Shown here one piece after another: positions 17,050 through 26,320 of a DNA stretch of 64,000 nt. Made by a program: the position numbers and the translations under genes. Under the pieces are notes generated by a model. That model was given only the letters and a program-made list of their open reading frames with translations. It was not told the DNA's origin and did no database searches. The DNA is taken from contig NZ_JAMKMS010000013.1 of NCBI RefSeq assembly GCF_023634655.1, forward strand, positions 1 through 64,000. Reading direction: 5' to 3'. Source of the stretch: Vibrio methylphosphonaticus (lineage in GTDB: Bacteria; Pseudomonadota; Gammaproteobacteria; Enterobacterales; Vibrionaceae). Each line of letters starts with the position of its first letter. Within the stretch, counting starts at the first letter, position 1.

Positions 17050-18165
17050 GGCTTTGTTGCAGTACTCAACGCACTCTGTCTTTTGACGCCATTAAGCCAC
17101 CCGGTAGCTGTCGGGCATCCCAAGCTGCGTAAATCGGTTTAATATCGATGCGCCTAGCATCATTTCCTGTTGTTGGTTATTAAACTCTCGACTGTGTAAT
17201 TTGGGTCCAATGATGCATTGGTAACGGTGCATCGCGTTTTCCGACACATTCCTCTTCCCATACCGTTTTTCTTTCTGCCATCGCATGGGCCCTAGTGCCG
17301 AATATGCCACCAAATTGCTCATCCTTTTTCCGTGGTGAGCTTCATCAGCATACAAATTATCTTTGGGAGGAATGACGATATCCGCTTCTGGAAATGCGTT
17401 CGATAACGTTTCATAAACAGCATCAGTGTCGTACATTTTATCCGCTGAAATGTGCTCAACTTCAATGTCAATTTGCTCACAAAGCTCGTCCAAAACCTGA
17501 AAGTCCATGGTGCTCTTCTCTGTCAGAGCTGCGGCATGGATAATATGATTCTCTCCCACACCAAAGTGGGCTTTTTTCCAACTCCGCTTCGCGTTAATGC
17601 GGTGTTTTTCTTGGTGCCACTCTCCCTTACAAAACTCTTTGAGACCCGTAGAGTCAATGGCGATGGCCGCTAACCCCTCATCTGGTTTATCCGTAAATTT
17701 GAATGCTGGCGTCTTAACACCGAGTTGAGACAATCGTTTTGAAAGAGACGAATAATCTGGGCAGACGAGCTCCGTGTGGCCCATTTCTTTTAAGAAACTA
17801 TCGATAAAACCTTGAGTTTGGCGGAGAGGTTGCTTGAAAATCAGCCTCAAATAATGGCAGGTCATGATTGTGCTATCTGGGAATTTTGGCGATGAGCCAG
17901 TTCCATCATAAGTGCGTTGTTCGATCTGCCAATTATCCATGATTTCATCGGATAACCAGATGTCAATACGGCCACGATCACGTAGACTTTGGTTGTATTT
18001 AGCATAATCAGATTGTCGATAGGTGTGTTTTTTGAAGTGGTGTCGTTTGGATAAATTGAGTTTGTGGGGCATGATTTTAGAACAATAATCGATGAAGTCT
18101 AACAAGCATAAAGGAAGGTACGCGCCAGTCAATACTGGTCACTAACTGAGCGCTTCAACAAAGCC
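17050..18165 (-). mobile_element. IS5-family insertion sequence
   Basis: About 1.1 kb bounded by inverted ends that both read GGCTTTGTTG inward, with further matches (AG..CTCA) to about 18 bp; GGCTTTGTTG is the common start of IS5/IS903-type elements. It encloses one intact transposase gene. I see no matching target duplication: the flanks are CCTCATAAG on the left and GATCGAAAT on the right. The ends could have been altered by later deletion, or the copy could be old. Confidence 0.8.
17092..18072 (-). CDS. IS5-family DDE transposase
   Basis: About 326 residues from ATG 18072 (the frame extends to a TTG at 18132). It catalyses cut-and-paste of the element. Catalytic features: first Asp in IAIDSTGLK, second Asp in ISADKMYD, and a Y-xx-R-xxx-E signature (YGKRNVSE) for the Glu. 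The N-terminal DUF4096-like part includes SLRDRGRIDIWLSDEIMDNW. The frame is intact, so the element may still be active. Confidence 0.9.
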   Translation of the reverse strand: MPHKLNLSKRHHFKKHTYRQSDYAKYNQSLRDRGRIDIWLSDEIMDNWQIEQRTYDGTGSSPKFPDSTIMTCHYLRLIFKQPLRQTQGFIDSFLKEMGHTELVCPDYSSLSKRLSQLGVKTPAFKFTDKPDEGLAAIAIDSTGLKEFCKGEWHQEKHRINAKRSWKKAHFGVGENHIIHAAALTEKSTMDFQVLDELCEQIDIEVEHISADKMYDTDAVYETLSNAFPEADIVIPPKDNLYADEAHHGKRMSNLVAYSALGPMRWQKEKRYGKRNVSENAMHRYQCIIGPKLHSREFNNQQQEMMLGASILNRFTQLGMPDSYRVA

Positions 18166-18325
18166 GATCGAAATCGGACGGGAACTTGATAGCGGAAGTA
18201 CCAGATACCTGAAGAAGAACGTTGAGTAAGATAGCGCATGTTTAGTACCACTATTTAGTACCAATTGGCTTTCTGAGCTATATTTAAGGGGTAATTACTT
18301 GATAAATAAGAATAAAGCAGTAGAA

Positions 18326-18434
18326 GGGTGGAAGCCCCAGCCACATCCCGGCACACAAGTCATCCGCTGCGGCTGCTTCCTTCCGGATCTGACCGAGTTC
18401 ACGAACTATTGTTGCGGGAGGACCAGGGCCTCCA
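18326..18434 (-). ncRNA. ffs: Signal recognition particle 4.5S RNA
   Basis: Read on the minus strand, the RNA begins GGAGGCCCTGGTCC, carries the universal SRP apical motif CAGATCCGGAAGGAAGCAGC, continues GGATGACTTGTGTGCCGGG and ends with GGCTGGGGCTTCCACCC, which pairs with the 5' end into one long hairpin. It binds Ffh and targets nascent membrane proteins to SecYEG. Position next to the ATL, ybaY and tesB genes matches the enterobacterial arrangement. End points are set by the closing stem and may be off by a few bases. Confidence 0.95.
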
Positions 18435-18557
18435 TAGATTCTGTTGATTTTGCGCTAAGGCTAAATCGTGGAATGGATTATCAGGTATAGGCGTATTGAA
18501 TGCAATAGCTAAGCGAACTTTTTAGTGCAAGTTCGCGTTAAGTGATTAGAGATTAAA

Positions 18558-18588
18558 CAAAAAGGCGTAAAAGCAAACTTCGACGCCT
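18558..18588 (-). terminator. Terminator of the 246-aa membrane protein gene
   Basis: On the minus strand: AGGCGT, a 14-nt loop, ACGCCT, then TTTTTGTTT. It lies about 30 nt past the stop and separates the gene from ffs. Confidence 0.75.
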
Positions 18589-18616
18589 CTGTTGGGTTCA
18601 CTGTATCAACGATAGA

Positions 18617-19357
18617 TCAATGTTCTTGATTTTCGGAATCACTTCGCAAAATGTAATCCGTCATCCAAGCTGTCCCAAGTAAACATATCCAAACCACAAA
18701 AACGGGTTTGGGAACGTCAATACCAGGGGTGATCACTAAGGCGGCAAACCCTACACTCGGCAATGTCCAGCAAAGCAGTTTGTTCCAGCGGAAGGTTTTA
18801 AGCTTTCCTAGGCTCTCCATTGACGCGAGCATGCCAGTAAAACACAATGCGATAAGCGCGGCATGGGGTAAACCTGCTGCCCAAATAGGAACAATCAGCG
18901 CCAATGACCACCAGCTGTGCTTATTGCTCCCCTTCCAATGACTTGCCGCATACCAGGCAACAAATACAGAAAAGCCTTGGATTAATGTGACCATCGGGGT
19001 GCCCCCCAGTTTACCGGACAATTGGGTCACCATGATTCCCACATTCAACGTGACGACAATAAGGCCGACTAAACAAACAATCCAAATATTGCTACGTCGT
19101 GAAGAGGCAACCATAAATACCGGAAGTAGAATCCATACCGCAATCGACATGGCGATGCTTTGCATTGGTAATGTGATTCCATACACCACCATTGCTGCGA
19201 GCAAGGCCAAACCCGCTACCCCTCCTTGTGGAAGCACCCATAACGCGGGAATCATCAGTGCTAAAACGGGAATATCACCTTCTGTTACGCTGATTGCTCT
19301 GGCACAAACCATAGCAAGAATACTTGTGATTACGAACTGAAACACCGAAAATACCAT
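18617..19357 (-). CDS. Polytopic membrane protein of unknown function, 246 aa
   Basis: About eight hydrophobic segments with short loops, for example ALMIPALWVLPQGGVAGLALLAAMVVYGI and LIVVTLNVGIMV. A hydrophilic C-terminal tail (LRSDSENQEH) should be cytoplasmic. It resembles small membrane proteins seen in vibrios; I know no function. It lies between ffs and the ATL gene, and its start is only about 50 bases from the divergent ATL gene, so they probably share a promoter region. Confidence 0.75.
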   Translation of the reverse strand: MVFSVFQFVITSILAMVCARAISVTEGDIPVLALMIPALWVLPQGGVAGLALLAAMVVYGITLPMQSIAMSIAVWILLPVFMVASSRRSNIWIVCLVGLIVVTLNVGIMVTQLSGKLGGTPMVTLIQGFSVFVAWYAASHWKGSNKHSWWSLALIVPIWAAGLPHAALIALCFTGMLASMESLGKLKTFRWNKLLCWTLPSVGFAALVITPGIDVPKPVFVVWICLLGTAWMTDYILRSDSENQEH

Positions 19358-19408
19358 TGCTCCTCCCTATACCGATCCATGGCACATTGAACTAGGACTA
19401 CTTTCAGT

Positions 19409-19711
19409 ATGGAACAGTTTCGAACACAAATCTTTGCAGTGATTCACCAAATTCCACATGGAACTGTGACAACGTACGGACAGATTGCAAAAATGGCTGG
19501 CTATCCTGGCTACGCTCGACATGTTGGCAAGGCACTGAGTGACCTACCAAAAAGCAGTACCCTTCCTTGGCATAGGGTTATCAATGGTAAAGGCGAGATT
19601 TCATTAACTGGCGAACGTTTCAGCGTCCAAAGAGCAAAGCTATTGGAGGAAGGGATTATCTTCACCGCAAGCGGTAAGGTCAGTTTACGAACTTATGGCT
19701 GGCAGTTATAG
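19409..19711 (+). CDS. atl: Alkyltransferase-like protein (ATL), MGMT-fold DNA repair factor
   Basis: A 100-residue protein made only of the MGMT DNA-binding domain: IPHGTVTTYGQIAKMAGYPGYARHVGKAL, then LPWHRVINGKGEISL. The MGMT acceptor cysteine (PCHR) is replaced by Trp (PWHR), the hallmark of ATL proteins. Known ATLs bind O6-alkylguanine and hand the lesion to nucleotide excision repair instead of removing the alkyl group. Position beside ybaY matches E. coli ybaZ. Confidence 0.92.
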   Translation: MEQFRTQIFAVIHQIPHGTVTTYGQIAKMAGYPGYARHVGKALSDLPKSSTLPWHRVINGKGEISLTGERFSVQRAKLLEEGIIFTASGKVSLRTYGWQL

Positions 19712-19792
19712 ATAAAAGATTGGGTTCGATGATTTGCTGCTTAGCGAGACCGCTATCTGGCTAAGCAATCAGCCAGATAGCGACAATTGGCT

Positions 19793-20236
19793 TTACTTTG
19801 CGTGTACGCCAATAAGAAGTAGATTCACTTCTTCTGTCTTATTTTGGTCGGTAATCACAGGGTAAGAGGTATCGCTGATAAAACGCAGTTTTCCGTCAAC
19901 TTCAATACGCGCGCTCACACTGTAAGTATGGCGAGCTTCAATATCCGCGCTGTTGTAGCTCAATTCAAAATCAAATGGGACTTGAGCACCCTCTGTTTCA
20001 AAGGTCTGCTCAGAAATGACCGTTGCTGGCGCATCCGCTAGCGAGACATCTTGCAGTTTCACCGTGACAACGGCGTTTGGTGGCAGTGCAATTCTCTCAC
20101 GATACGCAATACTGCCTTTCACTGAGGTCATTTCACTCTCCACCGCTACTTTAGAGTCTGTCGCTGGCGCAGTTTGGCACCCAACAAGTGCTAAGCCTAA
20201 TACGGCCGCCAATAAACCTGAAACTACCTTCTTCAT
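19793..20236 (-). CDS. ybaY: YbaY-family lipoprotein
   Basis: A 147-residue lipoprotein: signal peptide ending LALVGC, with Cys20 as the lipid-attachment site, then a single beta-rich domain of the YbaY/YscW type (VKGSIAYRERIALPPNAVVTVKLQDVSL, VPFDFELSYN, YPVITD). The role of YbaY in E. coli is not firmly known; YscW relatives are pilotins. The gene is convergent with the ATL gene and divergent from tesB, as in the enteric arrangement ybaZ-ybaY-tesB. Confidence 0.88.
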   Translation of the reverse strand: MKKVVSGLLAAVLGLALVGCQTAPATDSKVAVESEMTSVKGSIAYRERIALPPNAVVTVKLQDVSLADAPATVISEQTFETEGAQVPFDFELSYNSADIEARHTYSVSARIEVDGKLRFISDTSYPVITDQNKTEEVNLLLIGVHAK

Positions 20237-20458
20237 AAAGCCTCTCTATTTTATTTGTGCACTTACGTGAGTCAGTGCCCATCTCTATTACATTAAAGAT
20301 ATCAGAAATTTATCCATCCATTCTAGAAATAGCACCAGAATGCATGAATCTCATACCATTCCTACATGACTTGTTACGTCATGAAACTGACGGGCCGCTT
20401 GACGAACAAACTGACAAAACCCACACTTGCAGTATTGAACTTGAGTATAAGTGAATTT

Positions 20459-21319
20459 ATGAGTAAACCATTACGTGAATTGCTGGAATTACTTCAACTA
20501 GAAAAGTTAGAAGAAGGGTTATTTCGTGGTCAAAGCCAACACTTAGGCTTACCGCAGGTCTATGGGGGACAAGTGATAGGGCAAGCGCTGTCAGCGGCTC
20601 GATATACGGTACCAGATGATCGAACAGTACATTCGTTTCACAGCTATTTCCTCTACCCAGGAGATGCAGAAAAGCCCATTATTTATGATGTTGAAAACCT
20701 GCGTGACGGTAAGAGTTTTAGCACAAGACGCGTGAAGGCAATCCAAAATGGTCGCCCCATTTTTTACCTCACAGCAAGTTACCATGGGCACGCGCCAGGG
20801 TTTGAGCATCAAACAGAAATGCCTGTTGTTGATGGACCTGAAAATTATGTTTCAGAATCAGAGCTAGCAGCACGTATTGCTGACTTTTTACCGCCAAAAA
20901 TTCGCGAAGTATTTTGCAGTGAAGAAGCCATTGAAGTGCGCCCTGTCACTGTGATTAATCCGCTAAACCCGGAGAAGGCAGAGCCTAAGCAGTATTTGTG
21001 GATCCGCGCAAATGGAGAGGTGCCAGACAACGCTCTTATCCATCAATACCTACTGGGTTACGCTTCGGATTGGCGATTCCTAACCACGGCGTTACACCCA
21101 CACGGTGTTTCTATTATGTCGCCGAAATTTCAATTGGCGACCATTGATCACTCTATGTGGTTCCATCGCCCAGTTAAAATTGACGAGTGGTTGCTCTATG
21201 CCATCGACAGCCCGAATGCGAGCAACTCGCGCGGCTTAGTCCGTGGGGAGATTTTCAATAGACAAGGCGAGCTTGTTGCTTCAACTATCCAAGAAGGCGT
21301 AATGCGATTTAGTGAATAA
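20459..21319 (+). CDS. tesB: Acyl-CoA thioesterase II
   Basis: A 286-residue cytoplasmic double-hotdog thioesterase, the same length as E. coli TesB. It hydrolyses acyl-CoAs to free acids. Seen: [23 protein letters not shown] near the start, [13 protein letters not shown], the second hotdog with [13 protein letters not shown], and the catalytic-region DHSMWFHRP (Asp) and [20 protein letters not shown] near the end. The open frame starts 31 codons earlier, but homology and length fix the ATG at 20459. Confidence 0.95.
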   Translation: MSKPLRELLELLQLEKLEEGLFRGQSQHLGLPQVYGGQVIGQALSAARYTVPDDRTVHSFHSYFLYPGDAEKPIIYDVENLRDGKSFSTRRVKAIQNGRPIFYLTASYHGHAPGFEHQTEMPVVDGPENYVSESELAARIADFLPPKIREVFCSEEAIEVRPVTVINPLNPEKAEPKQYLWIRANGEVPDNALIHQYLLGYASDWRFLTTALHPHGVSIMSPKFQLATIDHSMWFHRPVKIDEWLLYAIDSPNASNSRGLVRGEIFNRQGELVASTIQEGVMRFSE

Positions 21320-21358
21320 TGTCACTTTGTCATAAGCGATGAGCCGTCAATAATGAAC

Positions 21359-21389
21359 AAAGCCAGCCAAAAATACGGCTGGCTTTCGT
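21359..21389 (+). terminator. Terminator after tesB
   Basis: Perfect 10-bp stem AAAGCCAGCC / GGCTGGCTTT with an 8-nt loop, 39 nt past the tesB stop; the T tract is short. Confidence 0.7.
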
Positions 21390-21529
21390 TATATTCACGA
21401 ACTTTAATTCACGCGCTTTAACTCACAAGCTTTAAGTTAACACGCGTCACTTAATACACATTAATTAACGCACTTTTTCATAAGTTAATACGCTTATGCG
21501 GCACTTAATCAACGGCAGAGCCCAAAGCG

Positions 21530-22969
21530 TTACTCTGGGTATTTACCCCACTTCCTATTGATGAGGTAATTCACCATTCGGCGTGAAAAGCCTGTATATG
21601 GTGCACTAAGAAATGCTGTCGCTGCCCACTTTCCTTGAACCATGACTGGCCGCATCTTAGACAAACTATTAAACCCTTCTCGTCCATGATAATGCCCCAT
21701 ACCACTTGGTCCTACGCCACCGAACGGTAAGTCATGCTGACCTACATGCAACATGACATCATTGACCGTCACACCGCCCGACAAGGTGTTTTCCAAGGCC
21801 GTTTTTTGTAACGCTTTGTCATTAGTGAAAATATACAGCGCTAGAGGACGATCTCGTTGGCTAATAAAGTGATAAACGTCATCTAACGTCTTGTAAGTTA
21901 GAATAGGCAAAATAGGCCCAAAGATTTCACGAGTCATGACATTCTCATCTGCTGCAGGCGTCACGACTAAGTGAAGAGGAAAACGTCGACTTGCCGCATC
22001 AGGCTCACTGTCTGGGATAAGATTAATCACCTCACCGCTGCCCGTTTTCGCGAGATCTAGTGTCTCGTTTAAACGCTGGAATGACACATCATCAATCACT
22101 GACGTGTAGTCAGGGTGTTCAATGGTTTTAAAGCGCTTCTTCACAATAGACTTCGCGGACTTAATCACCGAGTCAAGCTTATCTTCTGGTACAAAGAGGT
22201 AATCTGGCGCTACACACGTTTGCCCAGCGTTATACAGTTTCCCGGTTAGGATGCGCTTCATTGCTTTTTTAATGTCGTAATCTGGCGCAATAATAGTCGG
22301 CGATTTACCACCTAGCTCTAGCGTTACCGGGGTGAGGTTCTCTGCTGCTGCCGCCATCACTTTGCGACCTGTTGCCCCTGAGCCAGTAAAAATCAGGTGA
22401 TCAAACGCCAGTTTAGAAAATGCTTGGCCTGTCTCGCCTGTTTCGGCAATAAAACAAATTTCATCTTCGGTAAACGCCGTTGAAAATATCTCAGCTAAGA
22501 CTCGGCAAAGATGCTGAGAATTTTCCGACATTTTTACCATCACTCGATTACCTGCAGCCAGTGCTGCCGTCATTGGCCCGATGGCAAGAAACAACGGATA
22601 ATTCCATGGCACAATAATGCCCACAACACCGATGGGTTGCGGAATCACACTGTTTTTAGCGGGTTGGAACCATATCGCGGTATGACGCGACTTCGGCTTC
22701 ATCCATTTCTTCAGCTGTTTACGTGCATCGACAAGGCCATCAATCGAAGAGAAAAACTCGAGCAACGCGGTTTCGGTTGAGGAACGATGACCAAAATCCT
22801 TACGAATGGCCTCGCACAGCTCCGCCTGATTTTGACGGATAAGACGCTCTACCTTGGACAAGTTACTCAGTCGTAATTCACGGCTAAGAAAAGGAGACTC
22901 TTTAAACGCTCGTTTTTGCTGGTTAAAACACGCTTGCATTTCTAATTCACTAAGCTCGACTTGGCTCAT
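21530..22969 (-). CDS. Aldehyde dehydrogenase, coniferyl-aldehyde-dehydrogenase-like
   Basis: A 479-residue NAD(P)-dependent aldehyde dehydrogenase. Catalytic Glu is in ELGGKSP and catalytic Cys in NAGQTCVAPDY; the cofactor motif is FTGSGATGRKVM. The GQTCVAPDY version and the membrane-proximal C-terminus rich in basic and aromatic residues (FSRRMVNYLINRKW) resemble coniferyl aldehyde and fatty-aldehyde dehydrogenases. The frame extends 15 codons upstream into the alcohol dehydrogenase gene, but ATG 22969 overlaps that gene's stop by one base (TAATG), a standard coupling arrangement. It probably oxidises the aldehyde made by its partner. Confidence 0.9.
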   Translation of the reverse strand: MSQVELSELEMQACFNQQKRAFKESPFLSRELRLSNLSKVERLIRQNQAELCEAIRKDFGHRSSTETALLEFFSSIDGLVDARKQLKKWMKPKSRHTAIWFQPAKNSVIPQPIGVVGIIVPWNYPLFLAIGPMTAALAAGNRVMVKMSENSQHLCRVLAEIFSTAFTEDEICFIAETGETGQAFSKLAFDHLIFTGSGATGRKVMAAAAENLTPVTLELGGKSPTIIAPDYDIKKAMKRILTGKLYNAGQTCVAPDYLFVPEDKLDSVIKSAKSIVKKRFKTIEHPDYTSVIDDVSFQRLNETLDLAKTGSGEVINLIPDSEPDAASRRFPLHLVVTPAADENVMTREIFGPILPILTYKTLDDVYHFISQRDRPLALYIFTNDKALQKTALENTLSGGVTVNDVMLHVGQHDLPFGGVGPSGMGHYHGREGFNSLSKMRPVMVQGKWAATAFLSAPYTGFSRRMVNYLINRKWGKYPE

Positions 22970-24162
22970 TATTCGACTCCTAATTCGATCAGTTTTTTCA
23001 ATAACCGCTGACACTCTTCTAATGACATCACCTCGGGAACCGGGTACTCACCAAAGGCTTCTTTTATCGCTTGCTGCGCAATACGAGGAATGTCTTCTAC
23101 TTGCAACTCTTTGACGACTTTCGGGATTGCAACACGCTCTAATAGCGCTTTAACCGCATCGGTGAATTGTGAGGATGCGCTCCCTTGCACACTGTCTTTA
23201 TAGCCCAGCTCAACGGCTAGCTGTGTCAGTCGTGCGTTATCTCTTTGTTGGATCCCCTCTAGAACAAGGGGCAACACAATCGCGTTCGCTCGCCCGTGAG
23301 GCACATGATAAAACGCGCCGAGTTGATGAGCGATAGCATGCACATAGCCAATATAGGTACGTGTAAAGGCAAGTCCAGCCTCAAAACTTGCCAGCGCCAT
23401 TTGCTCTCTCGCGTGGCTATTGTTGCCATCTTGGTACGCTGTTGGCAACGCGCTAAAGATCCGTTTAATCGCACTCACCGACCATTGGCGAGTTTGTGTA
23501 TTCGCGTACCCGCTTAAATAAGATTCAATGGCATGCGTTAAGGCGTCAGCGCCCGTTTCTGCTGTTACCTGAGCAGGTAAACCCAGCATCAAGTTTGGAT
23601 CGAGAATGGCAACTTTGGGCACCAAAAACGGGTCAGTAATAGAGCGCTTCTTTCGCGCTTTAACATCGCTTACCACCGCCGCAACCGTACACTCAGAGCC
23701 AGTTCCTGCCGTGGTGGGGATGGCAATAATAGGCATAAGACGGCGATGCACCTTAAGCAGTCCCGGTAACTTCGCCACGTCTTTATTGGTTTTGACACTC
23801 GCCGCCAACGCTTTTGCACAATCCATAGGCGATCCCCCACCAAAGGCAATAACGCTGTCGCACCCATGACTCTGGTAGTGTGTGACGCCTCGTCTCACCG
23901 TTCCGTAATCGGGATCTGGTGTGATGTCATCAAAAATTGAATAACCGATATTTGCTTCATCCAGCGTCTGCAGCAGGCTATGGAGTAAGCCGAGCTTCAT
24001 CAAAACATGGTCCGTCACGATACAGGGTTTGGTCACGCCCAGTTCTTTGCATATTTTCGCAATATCATTCACCTTACCACGCCCGGAAATGCACATTGGC
24101 TGTGGAACGGGCACCATTTTAATAAACGGCTTCTTCACGGAAACCAGGCATTGGTGCAGCAT
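22969..24162 (-). CDS. Iron-containing alcohol dehydrogenase
   Basis: A 397-residue Fe-ADH family protein. It has FGGGSPMDCAKA for nucleotide binding, PTTAGTGSECT, DPNLMLGLPAQVTAETGADALTHAIESYLS, and metal ligands in the H-AIAHQLGAFYHVPHGRANA segment. ATG 24162 has AAGGAG 8 nt upstream; the open frame starts 20 codons earlier in a repeated leader. The C-terminal family hallmark is otherwise complete. The aldehyde dehydrogenase gene is translationally coupled behind it, so the pair likely carries an alcohol to the acid. The substrate is unknown. Confidence 0.9.
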   Translation of the reverse strand: MLHQCLVSVKKPFIKMVPVPQPMCISGRGKVNDIAKICKELGVTKPCIVTDHVLMKLGLLHSLLQTLDEANIGYSIFDDITPDPDYGTVRRGVTHYQSHGCDSVIAFGGGSPMDCAKALAASVKTNKDVAKLPGLLKVHRRLMPIIAIPTTAGTGSECTVAAVVSDVKARKKRSITDPFLVPKVAILDPNLMLGLPAQVTAETGADALTHAIESYLSGYANTQTRQWSVSAIKRIFSALPTAYQDGNNSHAREQMALASFEAGLAFTRTYIGYVHAIAHQLGAFYHVPHGRANAIVLPLVLEGIQQRDNARLTQLAVELGYKDSVQGSASSQFTDAVKALLERVAIPKVVKELQVEDIPRIAQQAIKEAFGEYPVPEVMSLEECQRLLKKLIELGVE

Positions 24163-24180
24163 AATGGCGCTCCTTTTAAC

Positions 24181-24204
24181 AAGATGGCTGACAAGATGGC
24201 TGAC
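24181..24204. repeat. 12-bp direct tandem repeat in the alcohol dehydrogenase leader
   Basis: AAGATGGCTGAC occurs twice in direct succession 19 bases upstream of the start codon. Short length; possible replication slippage. Confidence 0.8.
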
Positions 24205-24369
24205 AAGACAAGGTAAGATCACTCCGCTGTCTCATTTTCACGATGACGTTCTAACAACTCTGTTTTTAATGACATTCAGTTATAGAGTGATTGCTCCACA
24301 TAAGCAAGATTCTCATCCAAGAGTTGAGAGTCTTATACCTACGACCTAGTGCCAGCTAAATCGTACCCG

Positions 24370-24831
24370 CTAACGAATAGGTAATGCCGTGGTGTATTTC
24401 AAAGGTTCCATGGCAAACGTTGAGGTTACGTTCGATAACTCATCAATACTGTTCACCAACTTCTTATAAAACTCATCAAAGCACTTCATGTCTTTCACCA
24501 GCACTTTCATCATATAGTCATACTCCCCCGCCATTCGATAAAATTCCATCACTTCGGGAAATAGCGATACCGTGTCGACAAAGGCTTTGTACCATTCATG
24601 GGAGTGGTTCGTCGTTTTTATCTGCACAAAAGCGGTAAAGCACAATCCTAATGATTCTGGATTCAGTAACGCTACTCGCTTATTAATCACACCATGATCT
24701 TCAAGCTTTTTTAATCGTTTCCAACACGGCGTCGTGGTTAAGTTCACCGCCTCAGCAAGATCATGCAGCGACAAGGTACTGTCTTGTTGCAATAAACCAA
24801 GTAGCTTCTTATCTATACTATCGATTTCCAT
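24370..24831 (-). CDS. decR: Lrp/AsnC-family regulator, DecR (YbaO)-like
   Basis: A 153-residue DNA-binding regulator. The N-terminal helix-turn-helix reads [26 protein letters not shown] and the C-terminal RAM/AsnC domain includes [15 protein letters not shown] and [14 protein letters not shown]. These segments match my memory of E. coli DecR (YbaO) closely, including the TTTPCWKR motif. DecR senses excess cysteine and activates a cysteine-detoxifying desulfidase. Here the divergent neighbour is a PLP enzyme of the cysteine synthase fold, which fits the same job. Confidence 0.85.
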   Translation of the reverse strand: MEIDSIDKKLLGLLQQDSTLSLHDLAEAVNLTTTPCWKRLKKLEDHGVINKRVALLNPESLGLCFTAFVQIKTTNHSHEWYKAFVDTVSLFPEVMEFYRMAGEYDYMMKVLVKDMKCFDEFYKKLVNSIDELSNVTSTFAMEPLKYTTALPIR

Positions 24832-24851
24832 AAAAACCTCAAAAGTAGAAT

Positions 24852-24868
24852 AGTTTTCTCTAAAAACT
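24852..24868. promoter_or_regulatory. Candidate operator between decR and the PLP enzyme
   Basis: Inverted repeat AGTTTT-CTCTA-AAAACT in the 123-bp divergent intergenic region, 21 bases from the decR start. Lrp-family proteins bind AT-rich imperfect palindromes. Assignment is inference. Confidence 0.4.
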
Positions 24869-24954
24869 CATTTATACAGTAAATATAGCAAAGTTTTTCT
24901 CTTGGTTTGTAGGTAAATTATCACCATAACGATAGCCAAGTAGGAAACCTAACT

Positions 24955-26031
24955 ATGTGTACTGATCATCAATGGATAAACAACGCAATTCGTAAAATTG
25001 AAGCTGACTATCAACGCTCTGCCGATACTCACCTCATCAAACTCGATCTCCCAAGCATTGATGGCATCGATCTGTACCTGAAAGATGAAAGTACGCACCC
25101 TACAGGCTCACTTAAACACCGCTTAGCGCGTTCGCTTTTCTTGTACGCGATTTGTAATGGCTGGATTGGTCCAGAAACCACGGTTATTGAGTCTTCTTCA
25201 GGCAGCACTGCGGTATCAGAAGCTTATTTTTCTCGACTCTTAGGTCTTCCTTTCATTGCGGTTATGCCAAAAAGTACCGCGAGCAAAAAAATAGAGCAAA
25301 TTGAGTTCTATGGCGGCAAGGCACACCTTGTTGATCGCTCAGACCAAATCTATGCGGAATCTCGTCGCCTTGCCGATGAGTTAAATGGTCATTACATGGA
25401 CCAGTTTACCTATGCTGAACGTGCCACTGACTGGCGTGGTAATAACAACATTGCTAACTCTATCTTTAGCCAAATGGAACTCGAAGATCACCCGATTCCT
25501 ACGTGGGTCGTGATGAGCCCAGGTACAGGTGGTACATCGGCAACAATAGGTCGTTTTATTCGCTACCAAAAACACGACACTAAGCTGTGTGTTGTCGACC
25601 CAGAAAACTCGGTATTCCATGACTACTTCAAAACGGGTAACAAACACATCACTGGCGATTGCGGTAGCAAAATTGAAGGTATTGGCCGACCTCGCGTAGA
25701 ACCAAGTTTTATTCCTGGTGTTGTTGACGAAATGCGCACCATTCCAGATGCGGCGAGCATTGCCACGATTCATTGGCTTGAGAAGATTTTGGGTAGAAAA
25801 GTAGGGGCATCAACGGGCACCAACTTATACGGTGCATTGCAGCTGGCCTGTGAAATGAAAAAACGTGGTGAGACCGGCTCTATCGTGACCTTGTTGTGTG
25901 ATAGCGGCGAACGCTACCTCGACACTTACTACAACCCTGAATGGGTTAAAAACAATATTGGTGACTTACAGCCTTATGCCGAAAAGCTGGAAATATTTGA
26001 AGCCACAGGTGAATGCAGCGCAGATTGTTAA
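24955..26031 (+). CDS. PLP-dependent cysteine desulfhydrase/cysteine synthase-fold enzyme (Cds1-like)
   Basis: A 358-residue fold-type II PLP enzyme. The PLP lysine lies in [11 protein letters not shown], the substrate loop in [35 protein letters not shown], and the phosphate cradle in [14 protein letters not shown], with LCDSGERY near the end. This subgroup, with the [11 protein letters not shown] motif, is annotated as L-cysteine desulfhydrase Cds1 or cysteine synthase. Because it faces a DecR-like regulator, a role in breaking down surplus cysteine to pyruvate, ammonia and sulfide is favoured. Several cysteines at the C-terminus (GECSADC) could be oxidised or bind metal. Confidence 0.8.
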   Translation: MCTDHQWINNAIRKIEADYQRSADTHLIKLDLPSIDGIDLYLKDESTHPTGSLKHRLARSLFLYAICNGWIGPETTVIESSSGSTAVSEAYFSRLLGLPFIAVMPKSTASKKIEQIEFYGGKAHLVDRSDQIYAESRRLADELNGHYMDQFTYAERATDWRGNNNIANSIFSQMELEDHPIPTWVVMSPGTGGTSATIGRFIRYQKHDTKLCVVDPENSVFHDYFKTGNKHITGDCGSKIEGIGRPRVEPSFIPGVVDEMRTIPDAASIATIHWLEKILGRKVGASTGTNLYGALQLACEMKKRGETGSIVTLLCDSGERYLDTYYNPEWVKNNIGDLQPYAEKLEIFEATGECSADC

Positions 26032-26107
26032 CGACAGTCATTTACCTAAAGGCAGCGACATGCAGTAGAAAACGTAAGCGTTTAGCCTGAAAGTACGCAC
26101 AACATGC

Positions 26108-26136
26108 AAAAAAGGAGTGATGTTATCACTCCTTTG
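26108..26136 (-). terminator. Bidirectional hairpin between the PLP enzyme and chemoreceptor genes
   Basis: AAAGGAGTGA-TGTTA-TCACTCCTTT, a perfect 10-bp stem. The minus-strand side is followed by TTT, giving a run of six T, so it should stop transcription from the chemoreceptor side; on the plus side the T-run is short. Confidence 0.7.
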
Positions 26137-26174
26137 TATTATCTATGTCATTGGCCATGTCGTTGAGCGTTACC

Positions 26175-26320
26175 GACTACTTTTTATCACGGTGACTACT
26201 TTTATCACAGTGACCACTTTTATCAACGTTACTATTTTTATCACCGTCACTACTTTTATCACCGTTCCTACTTTCAATCATAATTACAGTTTTAGATCAT
26301 ACTTACAGCTTTCGATCATA
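26175..26320. repeat. 18-bp tandem repeat array (minisatellite)
   Basis: Five consecutive units close to GACTACTTTTATCACMGT (26175-26265; first unit 19 bp), one degenerate unit (26266-26283), then two copies of TTACAGYTTTMGATCATA (26284-26320). The last copy runs into the 3' end of the chemoreceptor gene. No protein is likely here. Confidence 0.9.

Noticed and set aside
17041..18174. Target-site duplication around the IS5-family element
   Set aside because: The flanking 4 to 9 bases do not match.
18299..18490. 63-aa plus-strand frame
   Set aside because: It lies across the 4.5S RNA gene, whose structure explains the sequence.
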